In this document: positions 48,101-60,100 of the stretch, in pieces
Layout of the letters: each line of letters begins with the position of its first letter
Position numbering within the stretch: the first letter of the stretch is position 1
Assembly: GCA_018881555.1 (NCBI GenBank)
Contig: JACAXG010000068.1
Span: forward strand, 3,500,198 to 3,564,197
Length of the DNA: 64,000 nt
Direction of reading: 5' to 3'
Source: Amblyornis subalaris
Lineage: Eukaryota > Chordata > Aves > Passeriformes > Ptilonorhynchidae
The notes under the pieces: model-generated
Told to the model about the DNA's origin: nothing
What the model saw: the letters and a program-made list of their open reading frames with translations, nothing else
The model's database searches: none
Program-made: the position numbers and the translations under genes

Positions 48101-51100
48101 ATAGTCTCGGCAAACAAAAAATCAAATTATCCTTCTGTAACTATTCGAGTAAGCAGTGACACTTCATCAGCGTAGTGGTGCCTTTATGGGGGTGAGCTTG
48201 GGAAATCATGGAACTCATTTTAGGATGTTGCTGTGTCCTGGGCACTGCAGGGTTCCACGGGCCCCAGCAGAGGTCATGGAATCACAGACTTGTCAAGGTT
48301 GGAAAAGCCCTCTAAGGTCATCGAGTCCAACCATTACCCAGCACTGCCATGTCCACCACTAAACCATGTCCCCAAGNGCCACATCCACATGTTTTTTGAA
48401 CATTTCCAGGGGTAGTGACTCCACCACTGCCCTGTTTCAATGCCTGACCACCTTTTCCACCTGTATCCAATCTAAACCTCCCTTGGCACAACCTGAGGCC
48501 ATTGTGCAGGAGGCAAAGTCTGGAAAGGTTTTGGCCTTTTCCTCCTCCTTTTTTCCCCAGGAATACTGGTGGGAGGAGACACTCCTCAGGCCATGCAGAG
48601 TTGCCTGTGGCCCCTCTAAAACCTCTGGGTTTGATTTTTATTTTTCTTTCCAGGATGTGGAGCAGAGGAACGGGGATATCACGTACGGGCAGTTTGCACA
48701 GCTCTACCGCAGCCTGATGTTCAGCGCCCAGAAAACGGTAAGAGCTGAATTCTCCGGGGTGGAAAGGGAAGGGGGAAACCATATTTGTTACTGGGCATTG
48801 CCTCTTAATTGACTTTTTAACCCTGCTGCCCTCGGGGTGAGCTCTTGTCTCCNGGGAGTAAAGAAGTTACTGAGTGCAAACTTAATGCTTGTGCTCTTTG
48901 TTTTGCAGATGGATGTCCCGTTCCTGGAAAGGTGGATAATTCTCTGTATTTTCTGGGGAAGGGGCTTTTTTATTTTGCTCCATGACATGGTTTGGGGCCT
49001 GCAGCAGCATGTTGGGATGAGGCATTGTGCACTCCTCCTGCCCCAAGCTGCCTGTGGTTCTGTGCTCTGAACNAGCATCTTTGCTGTAGACGCTTCAGCT
49101 TGGGGCAGGGAGGGCTCTCTCCCTCCAGACATCCCAGTGAGATCCACCTCGGGTCAGTTGGTTGATGTGAAGTGATCAGACCTAGAGCCATCTCCCAGGG
49201 GTTATCCTTGTGCTGGCTGCAGAGCCCTCCCTCCCCAGGCAGTGCCTCTGGTGCCATTGCCAGCTGTGCCCTTCCCTGCCCTCTGTGCACCTTGGCCATG
49301 ATAAAGAGCTTGAATTGAGACACAGGAGCTAAAGAGTGAAAGACTTCCTGACTTGTCCAGGTAATTCCCAGTGGTTTCCTTCCTTTTTTTCCTATAACCA
49401 TAGAAAAGAGTTGTCAGGACCCTCAGCAGACCCTCTGGCTCATCCCTCTGCCCAGAGGAGCCAGCACTGCCCAGTCCACTTTGGGGTTTTGTGGTGTTAG
49501 TGCCCAGCATGGCCCTTGGCTGTCCATTGTGGCTTGGTGCAGTCAGGGACCAGTCTTTTGAGATTATCAGCTACAAACAGTTCCCTCCTTCGTTCCCTGT
49601 GCCTTGCCTCCCTGAGTCCATGTCCTCTGGATACCTGTAGGTCTGTCCTGTCTGCAGTCACCCCTGGACTGCCCTGCACCTATTTAGTTCTTTTCACTCA
49701 TGTACAAGCCAGATCTTCTGTTTTTTAAATTTTTTTTTTACAAATCAGTCCCTCTGATGGTTTTTGCTGCCCTTCACCAGAGTTTCACGTTGTCATGCCC
49801 TTGTCAGTGTGAGCCCTGGGCTGCTCCTGGAGCTGTCCCTGGCTCTGAGATGTGGATGTGTCATCTCAGCTGCTCCTTGTTTGCTCTTCTCGGCTCTCTC
49901 TGCTCCTGCAGCTCTGCTTGCTGGGGGCACATCTGGCTGCAGGTGCCAGGGAGGTGGCAGATGGCATCTCACAGGATGTGCTGAACAAGTGACTGAAGCT
50001 TCTCTCTCTCTGCTTGTCAGGGGTGGAGAAAGGTCTGAGCACTTCAGGGTGTCGCTGCTGGAGCTGCAGAAGTTTTTGCTGGAGTACCAGAGGGTGAGCT
50101 CAACACAGGCAGTGGGGAGGGACTCTGGGGTAGGTGGTGGTGTCAGTAGGGATACAGGGTAGGGATGATTTGGTTGTGGACTGCTCTGCCTGGCACACCC
50201 ACAACTTGAGCACATCCTTCCTGGGGTGGGAGGTGTTGTAGGGAGAGGCAGACCTGTCCTCAGCCAGGCACCCTGGCCAGAAAAGGAACCAGGAGGAATC
50301 TGGGAGGAATGGGCATGCCAGGAGGTAGGAACTGGTCAGTGAAGCTTTACCCAGTCCCTGTGACCTTGGCTGGTTACCAAAGGTTTGCAGCAGCCAAGAA
50401 GTCGTGTCCATCCTGTTGCCTGGGAGGTGTCAGCAGTTCCTGAGGAGCAGCCGATGGATTCAGCTGCTGATCTTTCCATTTAAAAACGATCTTGGGTCGT
50501 TCAGCGAGCACAGCACATGCAGACACACACACAGGCACCAGCAGTGCATTCATCACAGACCCTTTGGCTCTTGCCAGGCTCCTGTCTTGTTCCTGGTCTG
50601 CAGGAGGGCAGGGCTGGCTGGCAAAAGCACTGCTGTGGCTCATGGCTCCTGCTCTGCCCTGTCCCCCACTGCCACCTCCCTGCCCGTGGTCTGCAGCCAG
50701 CAGGGAGTTAACCCGTGGGGAGATGCAGTGTTTTGATGGCTAATGACAGAAACTCAGGGAGAGGGAGCCAAAGGAAGCCGGGTTGGCTTCTGCTGCCGAA
50801 GGAGGAGGGATGGCAGATGTGTTCAAAGGAGCTATCGGAGAGGAAAATGCACGGCAGTGAGAAAATGAAGCCCACTCAGAAGCAGGGCAGATTGCCTCGT
50901 CGTGTGCTATCCAGCGTTTGTGCTGACAGTGGAGTTCCTGGCAGAGATGGTCTTGCATCAAAAATCGCCTCCTTAATGGTTAAAGCTTCTAACTGGATGA
51001 GCTGCATGTGGTTTGCTGTAATACTTTCTGAAATGGCTGCTTTTATGTCTCTCCTGGGCTTTGCAGGAGCTCTGGGCTGCAGATACCCTTCAGGTACAGG

Positions 51101-54100
51101 AATTCATGTTCAACTTTCTGAGAGACCCTTTGAGGGAGATTGACGAGCCCTATTTCTCCCTGGATGAAGTAAGACACCTTGAGCATGGCNTGTGTGGAGN
51201 GGGGTGACACAGGGGGTGACACCCCTGGTGTGATGTGTGCTGTGGTGTGACAGCTCTGCTGTCTGTGCCCTCNCTGTGGGCTGGNGGTGCTGGAAGGGTC
51301 ACAGCTCCTGTGAGCTCTGTGGCCCTGTGAGATGGACGTGGTGGGTCACGGTGTGGCACGAGAGCTGGTTGGGGAAGGGAATGGTTTCTGGGCTGTCCTC
51401 TTGTGCTGAGTGTGTGCAGCTGGGAGTACTCATCAGGCAGCTCATCTGGAGGAGGAGAGGGGCTGCATTTGGGCTAAGGCCNCCTTAGGGTTATGTAAGG
51501 ATCTCTTAAAAGCAAGAAGAGCTTAAAAAAGAATAAAAACAGCTAGAGATGACCNTGTCAGTGGCACTTTGGACTAAGCCAAGGTCCCTTGACCCACATG
51601 GCCTTAGTGAGCTATTGCCTGCCATGTGAGCTGCAAAATAAAACACAGAGCCATTAATTTGTCTCCGGCTGGGTCAAAGGGGCTGGCACACAGGTACCTG
51701 GCACAGCTCAGCGGGTAGGTGGCAGTGCCCAAGCTGTGGTCACTCGAGCACCCTGGCTCAGGTAGCTGGTGTGCTGTAGGGCAGCCCTGCTCAGTCTGTG
51801 CTGGGTATCTGCTGGCACNGAACAGGAGATGCGTGTGAAGCTAAACCACAGCAGCCGGCTCCTCTGCATCATTAACACGTTTCTGTTTCTTCCTGAGCAG
51901 TTTCTCACCTTCCTGTTTTCCAAAGAGAACAGCATCTGGAACTCGCAACTGGACATGGTGTGTCTGGAGAACATGAACAACCCCCTCTCCCATTACTGGA
52001 TCTCCTCCTCACACAACACGTAAGGACTGGGGGAGGGCCCCTCCACCCAGCTGCTCTCAGCATCCTTTTCCCGTGCCAGGATGGGATTCTGCTGATTTTG
52101 CCTGATCCCAGTGATGGGTCAAGTAGGCTTTTCCAAACCGGGGCNAGTACATCAGAGACCCTCCTCTTGGTGCCCCACTCCTCCCTTCTGTTGTTTAACC
52201 ACAAATGTTTTGCTCAGGCATTGTCAGCAGCACGCATCTGCACAGACCTTCAGGTGCCTTCACGTCCTGAGCTATCACTCTGGTAATTTCTCACCATTAG
52301 CAATGTCATCTTCCACAGCCTCTCAGGGCAGATGTGATAAACCCTGTCAGGCTGAAATTGGCCATTTTCCGCTCTCTGCTGCTGGAATAATTTTGCAGGA
52401 CCTGCTTTCTGTGCAGACAGGCTCTGTCTGTGCTCTGTGTTCATGTTAACCCAAATTTAAAGGACTGAGAGCCTAAGCCAGCTGAGCAGCCCTGAGGGCA
52501 GGCAGCGAGCTCCTGTCTGCCTGCAAGAGCTGGTCTAATCCTGCTCTCAGGCTACAGGGGCTTTTTTGAGGCACCAACGCTGATACTGCTGTTTGAGGTT
52601 TGTCTCAGGAGCCAGCAGCAGGGCTGGACCTTGGAGTAGTGGTGGCAGCAGGGGCAGAGCTGAACCCCTCGCCCGGGGAAGGTGGGAGTGTGGGGGAACG
52701 CCGCTCCCGCCATTCCCGCCGTGGCAGAGGCAGGTCCAGGGTGTCCCAGCAGACGCCTGCACCCGCAGTGGGCGTGTGTCCGTGCTGATGTGTTCTCTCA
52801 CCTGGAAGGTACCTGACGGGGGATCAGTTCTCGAGCGAGTCCTCGCTGGAGGCCTACGCCCGCTGCCTGCGCATGGGCTGCCGCTGCATCGAACGTGAGT
52901 ACCCCGCCTGCCCCTGCTGCCCCCCTGGTCACCAGAGCTCGTGGTGGTCAGGGAAGGCTTTGCATGGAAGGCAGAACTTAAGGTTGGCGTGCCCAGTGGC
53001 AACGTTACCACCCTGATGTGCAGAAAGAGCCAAGGTCATTTGCTTTGTGGGACTGGGTGATCTGTGCCCGAGGTTTTGGTCCCGCAGAAAGAGCTGGGCT
53101 TTCGCCTCGCTCCTTTGTTGCCTTCCAGTGCCTTTCCCAGCAGCACTGGGTTCAGTCCATCTCATGTCCGTGTCCTGCCTGTGTTCCAGCCTTTGGGCTG
53201 AGTTTCCCCCGTGGGTCTCTTTCAGTGGATTGCTGGGACGGTCCCGATGGCATGCCGGTCATCTACCACGGACACACCTTGACCACCAAGATCAAGTTCT
53301 CTGATGTCTTGGTCACCATCAAGGAGCATGCCTTTGTCACCTCCGAGTGAGTACAGCAGGACTTCAGCTAGCAGAGCAGAGAGAGGGTAGAGCNGAGGCT
53401 GTAGCAAAGTGAAGTCCACCTTTGTCCAGAGCTGCAGCACANGGCGTGGGATGTGGTGGGAAGACAGCGTGTCATGTCTCCCAGCCAAAGGGAGATTTTT
53501 CCCAGAAAAATGTTTTGGGAGGGAGGGCTTTGGGTAAACCCTAGGAGTTTGCCAGTCCTTCTCCACCCTGTGCGCTCCTGAAGGGTTGTTACACTGGGTG
53601 CTCAAGGCAGNGTGGGTCACTGTTGATGAGAGCTGCTCCTGGAGGGCACAGAGGCCAGGCTTTGAGACAGAGCTCCGAAGTCCTTGGTTCCATCCAGACC
53701 CCATGCTGGCTCTGATGGCTCTTCTCCTTCTCCCAGTTTCCCCGTCATTCTGTCCATCGAGGACCACTGCAGCATTGCTCAGCAGAGGAACATGGCTCAG
53801 AATTTCAAGAAGGTCTTTGGGGANATGCTCTTGACCAAACCAGTCGATATATCTGCTGATGGCCTTCCCTCTCCAAACCAGCTCAAGAGAAAGATTCTCA
53901 TCAAGGTGAACTCCTGTCCTCAGCAGGGCTCCTAAGTGAGGGAATGAGGGCAGAATGGGGTGAGGGTGTGGGACTGGGGGCAGCTGCCTCTGGCAGGGGG
54001 TGGTTGGCAGTGCAGGGTTTGAAGTGGAGACCTGATGCTGAAAACAGCTGGAGACAAAAAGCTCTCCTGCTTCAGAGGATCTGCTGGGAAATGAGCTCAG

Positions 54101-57100
54101 CAGCTGGGTGCTGCCTTTCTTGAGAGCATGGGGATGTTGGTGTTTCTGCTGCAGGAATCACCTCGGGAAGAAAGGGTGGGAATTTAGTGCTATTTGTTGA
54201 TCCCGGTGGCACGTATCTTGGTTCTTCTTATCTGGAGGAACCCACTGCAACAGACTTGGGATTTTAGGGCTGTTCACCAGGAAATCTATGCTGCTGTTTG
54301 GGTGCCTGCTCTCCTCACAGTGCCTGACCCACTCTCTTGTCCTACAGCACAAGAAGCTGGCAGAGGGCAGCGCTTACGAGGAGCTGCCNACGTCTGTGAT
54401 GTACTCAGAGAATGACATCAGCAACTCCATCAAGAATGGGATCCTCTACCTGGAAGACCCCATCAATCACGTATGTCTGTGCCATTGTCACCCTGTCCCT
54501 GCTCTGAGGGCTCCATCAGTGCTGTGGTGCTGTGTGCTGGAAGGATGGGCTGTGGTGCNAATGACCAAAGAGGCTCTTGGTCTGTCTGNTTTCTCAGGCA
54601 TCCCTGAAGGCAGNGGGAGTTTTATGCTGGNTCTCTCTGTGCTCTTCCATAGGAATCTCCTGTGGGCNTTTGCTAGAGGCAGAAGGCTGAGCTAGAGGGA
54701 GCTCTGGGCCAAGGCACTGCAGCCTGTGATTTGTGCTGCAGGAAGTTCTGGCGATGGCTGTGCTTCCAGCCCTGCCTCCTGCCAAGAGCCTGCACACCTG
54801 ACACACCTGAGCAAGGGTTTAGNTTTGTAAAGCACTGAATGTTCATTACTGTGGGCATTTACTCGTACACAGCCCACAGCTTTGCTCTGCTGAGGTTCTG
54901 TCTGGCAAAGCCACCTGCAGATGAAACAGGTTTCTTTTGAAAAGTAGGAAAGAGCAATGATAAATCCACATAAATGCATCTCTGATATCTAAACCTGATA
55001 GCCCCTGTGCTGAGTCCATGCAGAGTGTTTTCTTTTTGCCTTGATTTGCTCTTCATTTGGTCATCTCCTTTTAATATGTGTTGGGGTATTTGCAGTGTGA
55101 TCTTTCANGTGCTGGGTCTTTTGCTACTGATAAATCCATGCTTCAGATCTGGGGGATACTCACTGGAATTGGTGTTCCTGGTGACTGTCCTTCGCCCTTC
55201 CCTGCTTGTGCTGGTCAATCCCATGGATGAGTGGTNGGCAGTTTGGTGCTTCCTCAGGGGTCTCTTTGCCAGAGTTTGTTTCCTTGCAGGAGTGGAACCC
55301 GCATTACTTTGTGCTGACCAGCAGCAAGATCTATTACTCTGGGGAGACAACCAATGACCAAGGAAATGAGGATGAGGAAGAGCAAAAGGAGGTGAGGGCT
55401 CCCCTGTGTGACAGTGAGTTGTTCCCTAAGGAAGGTCCCCCGCAAGGGGCTGAGCATTGCCATCGCCAGCTGACTTCAAGGGGAGATCCTGTGGTGGGAA
55501 GGATGGGAGCTGCTTCAGGAACTCCCTGATCCCGGCTGGAAAACACCTGAGCAGAGCAGACTCCAGCAGCACGAGCCTGCCCTCAGTAACCCAAGACGAT
55601 ATTTTCCCCCTGCCAGGTGAGCAACAGCACCGAGCTTCACTCCACGGAGAAGTGGTTCCACGGGAAGCTGGGAGCGGGGCGTGACGGGCGGCACATCGCG
55701 GAGCGGCTGCTGACGGAATACTGCATCGAGACAGGGGCCCCCGACGGCTCCTTCCTCGTCAGAGAGAGCGAGACCTTTGTGGGAGACTACACCCTCTCCT
55801 TCTGGTGAGGGCCCCTGCCCCGTGTCACTCGGGGGGCTGTGTCCTCTTGACGTTGTCCTCAGTGGTGGGGTCCCATTCCCCGGTGGCCTGTGGGCAGCTT
55901 CTCCCCGATTTCTGTGCCCCAGCNTCATGTCAGCTCCCTGTCCCAGTGCAGAAGGGTCAAGTCCCTTGGGGTCCTTATGCAATCACTGTCCTGTGGGGCA
56001 GGAATGCCATGTCAGGCTGGAGCTGTGCCTGAGGCAGGTGCAAACTCTGCACAGACACCCCTGGCTTACCCCCTCCCTCCCTTCCTCCCTCCCTTCCTCC
56101 CCAGGCGCAACGGGAAGGTGCAGCACTGCCGGATCCACTCGCGGCAGGACGCCGGCAGCCCCAAGTTCTTCCTGACGGACAACCTGGTGTTCGACAGCCT
56201 CTACGACCTCATCACCCACTACCAGGAGGTGCCCCTGAGGTGTAATGAGTTTGAGATGAGGCTCACGGAGCCAGTGCCACAGACCAATGCCCACGAGAGC
56301 AAAGAGTGAGCACGTGTTTGGAGAGGGGGGTTGTGTCTGTTGGGNGGCTGGGATCCTGTGGGAAGTTCTCCCAGATCTCTCTTGAGCCATTCCTCCCTTA
56401 CTGGAGCTTTCTGGTCCCCACTTTGTCCCTGTGGAGCTCTGTCGCAGCAGCCATGCTGGCCAGCTTCTTTGTGGATTGTCCTGGAGGCTCAGTGCAAAGC
56501 ACAGAGGTGCTGGGTTTTGTGGGGATGCCCTTGCCCATGCCACGCCTCACCAAAGGGCTCTGATCCTGCCTGCCCCATTGCAGTCCCTGTCTTCCTCTTG
56601 AGGGTTCCAGCAGCCTCCTGGGGGCTGAAGGGGAAGCCACGTGCCGTGGCGGAGGTGTGGGATGAGCTGGGTGTGCGTGCCCCGTGCTCAGCAACGTGTC
56701 TCTCCCGGAAGGTGGTACCACGCCAGCCTCACGCGGGCCCAAGCCGAGCACATGCTGATGCGAGTGCCCCGCGACGGAGCCTTCCTGGTGCGCAAGAGGA
56801 GCGAGCCCAGCTCCTACGCCATCTCCTTCAGGTGGGTCCCTGGGACGGGGGTGGAGGGCGCGGGAGCTGGGATGCTGCNGTGTGTGTGAGAGCAGGAGGT
56901 GCCATCAGCCGGACGTGAGCCCTCCCAGAGCTCCTCTCTCTCCGGGATGGCCCTGGATAAGTCCTTGAGATCCTTCAGGACCCTGCTCTTCCTCCCATCT
57001 TCCAAAGGGAGACGGCTGTGCTCAGCCACCAGCCCAGGGGCACCTTTTCCTTGGGTGTCTGTATTTTGGCAGAGACCTTCTCTTGCGGGGTGCCAAGGGG

Positions 57101-60100
57101 CTCCTCTCTGTCTTTCCTCCCTCCAGGGCAGAAGGGAAGATCAAACACTGTCGGGTGCAGCAGGAGAGCCAGACTGTGCTGCTGGGCAACACCGAGTTCG
57201 ACAGCCTGGTGGACTTGATCAGCTACTACGAGAAGCACCCGCTGTACCGCAAGATGAAGCTGCGCTACCCCATCAACGAGGAGACCCTGGAGAAGATCGG
57301 GACAGCGGTGAGTGCGGGAGGCCTCTGGAAGAGCTGAGCCAAAGGAGGATGAACAGGTCAATTTTGAGCTGGTGCCTTGAGGTGGTGGTGTGTGAGCCAT
57401 CTCTGTGCTTTGCAGCCCACACCTCCTGGGGCTTCCTGCCACTTGAGTGGGGTTTGGTGCTGCCCCTCTGAGCCAGCCGTGGGCTGATGTTTGCTGTTTG
57501 CAGCATCATCTTTGGTCTTGTGNCTTTCTGGGGTGCTCTCCCACCTGCCCCAAGGTAGGGGACCTGTTCTCCTGCAGTCACTGCTGTAACCACTGGCCCT
57601 TTGCTTCCGCAGGAGCCGGACTATGGAGCCCTGTACGAGGGACGCCACCCCGGGTTCTATGTGGAAGCCAACCCCATGCCCACCTTCAAGGTACACTCTC
57701 ACTGCTTGGCACCAAACAACCTGCAGGGCTGCAAGGTTTAGCAAGTGTGTCTTCATTTTCCAAGAGCTGTCTTAGTTTGCACACTCATTTCTAGACCATG
57801 AAGGGAGAGACAATGGAGGTTGAACCTTCAGGTTCCCAGGCTGGGCTGTCTCTTGTTCTGAGCTCTCCAAGCTAAACCCATCAATGGCTCTGGGACAAAG
57901 GAAAGCGCCTGTGTGGGGCTGTACCAGACTTATGAGCTCTGCTTTGGCATAAATGGGGGCCTTGATTTGTTCTGCAAGGTGTCAGTAGGGTCTGGCAGCA
58001 GGGCTGGATGCTGCCTGCACACAATGTGCCTCACAGCTGCTCCAGCATACACATCTGTGGTGGGAGGTGATCTCTCGTCCTGTGGGCTCGTTGTCCATGT
58101 GTCCATCCCCTGCCCAGCCTCATGGGACCCCTCCTCGTTGCAGTGTGCAGTCAAAGCCCTGTTTGACTACAAGGCACAGCGGGAGGACGAGCTCACCTTC
58201 ACCAAAAATGCCATCATCCAGAATGTGGAGAAACAGGAAGGAGGCTGGTGAGTTGGTCCTGAGCCTCCCTTTTCCCTCGGGGACATGGTGAAACCTTGCT
58301 GTCACCATCCATACAAAGGTGTGTCTGCTCTAGGAGTGGGTCTGTCTGGGAATTGCCCACAAGCTGCACAGTCCCAAAGCCTCATGAACCCTAAAAGCAG
58401 ATGATGGAAGAGCTGCCTGTTCCCCTGATGCCCACTCAGGATGCTCTGGGCTTCCGTGGCAGGTGCTGACATTGCCCCTTCCCTCCCTTCCAGGTGGAGA
58501 GGAGATTATGGTGGCAAGAAGCAGCTGTGGTTCCCTTCCAACTATGTAGAGGAAATCACCAGTCCCAGTAGCCTGGAGCCAGAGCCGGAGGTGAGTGTGG
58601 CCAGGAGCAGAGCAAGGAGGGCTGGTGCCCCTTGAGCTTGGCTGCTCTGCCCAGTGCCATGCCCAGCACCATCCTGCTGTGCTTCCTTCCCGGCAGCAGC
58701 TGGATGAGAACAGCCCCCTGGGAGACCTGCTCGGAGGCGTCCTGGACGTGCCCTCCTGCCAGATCGGTGAGTGCCAGGGAGGGAGCGTTGCAAAGGCCCC
58801 TTGAGGCTTCTCAGCCCCCTCAGGGCTCACTTATTGCTTCCCGGGCTCCATCTGTTGCCTCCAGTGACCAGAAACGGGATCTTCCTGTAGCTGTAGAGTG
58901 CCAGGGTAGCCATGAGTCCTCTGTTTCTGTCTTCTCCCTTCCTCCCTGTGAAGGGCTTGGCTCAGCACCCGCTGTGACCTTGCCCTCTGCTCGCTGTCCC
59001 CACACAGCCATCCGCCCCGAGGGGAAGAACAATCGCCTCTTCGTGTTCTCCATCAGCATGTCCTCGGTGTCGCGCCTGTCCCTGGACGTGGCGGCCGACA
59101 CGCACGAGGACCTGCTGGACTGGGTGAAGAAGATCCGGGAGGCAGCCCAGACAGCCGATGCCAGGGTGAGTCTGGAGAGCCCCTGGCACGGGAGACATCT
59201 CCCTGCCAAGTCCTGGGTTTTCCAGGAGCCGAGGAGCAGGTGGAGGCTGGCAGGGGGTGGTGAGGTGACAGCCTGCGATGGCAGAGCCGTTACAAAGTTG
59301 GTAAAGCCAGAGCAGCTTTGACAATGAGGCAAGGGGTGGTGGCCACGGGTTACAGCTTGAGATGTTCAGGCTGGGTATCTGGAGAGACTGGACAATTGGG
59401 AGGGTGCTCCTACCTGGCCTGACNCCTCTGTCACCCTCTCTTGGCAGCTCTCTGAGGGGAAGATGATGGAGAGGAGAAAGAAGATTGCCCTGGAGCTTTC
59501 AGAGCTGGTGGTCTATTGCCGACCTGTGCCCTTCGATGAAGAGAGTGAGCATCTGCAGGGCTGGTGGCCATCACAGGCCCTCGCTGTGGCATTACAGACC
59601 CTGTGGCGTGCCCCGAGGTGCTGCTTTGGCTAGATCTCAGCAGAGGCCAGGTGTCCAAGGTGTCCAAAGTTTACCTTGGAGCTCTGGGTAGCTCCAGAGG
59701 GTAGAAGTTCCCTTCCCTATCCCTCTGTTGCTGGGGTCTCTCACCACCCAGAGCACCTGCGGAGGGAGTGGGGCTGGGGAGCATCGTGCCCGATCACCCA
59801 GAGCTGTGTCAGTGCTCTCAGCCATTGGTGTTGGGCACCTGGCAAACGCCCACTGGGGCAGAGCAGGGGCTGCAAAGGCTTGGTGGCTGAGCCAGGGCTG
59901 AGAGGATGGCGTTAGGAAGGAGCCCAGGGCTGTTGAGTGTCAGGAAAAGGAGTGTGCTCCTGGCTTACACAGCGCTGTCCCCTCCCAGAGATCGGCACAG
60001 AGAGGGCCTGCTACCGAGACATGTCCTCCTTTCCCGAGACCAAGGCGGAAAAGTATGTCAACAAGATCAAAGGCAAGAAGTTCCTGCAGTACAACCGCCT

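Larger units (their letters stand above)
47610..52808 (+). other. PLCG1: PLCG1 introns 5-10 (interspersed with exons)
   Basis: Introns 47610-48653, 48738-48908, 48932-50020, 50094-51066, 51169-51900 and 52020-52808. Apart from the CR1 copy in intron 5, I find no repeats or RNA genes. Donor GTGGAT of intron 7 is the weakest splice site in the window. Confidence 0.8.

Noticed and set aside
48909..49070. Read-through of PLCG1 exon 7 into the intron as a coding extension
   Set aside because: The frame stays open for 46 more codons, but the translation is hydrophobic and unlike any PLC. The EF-hand sequence resumes at 50021.
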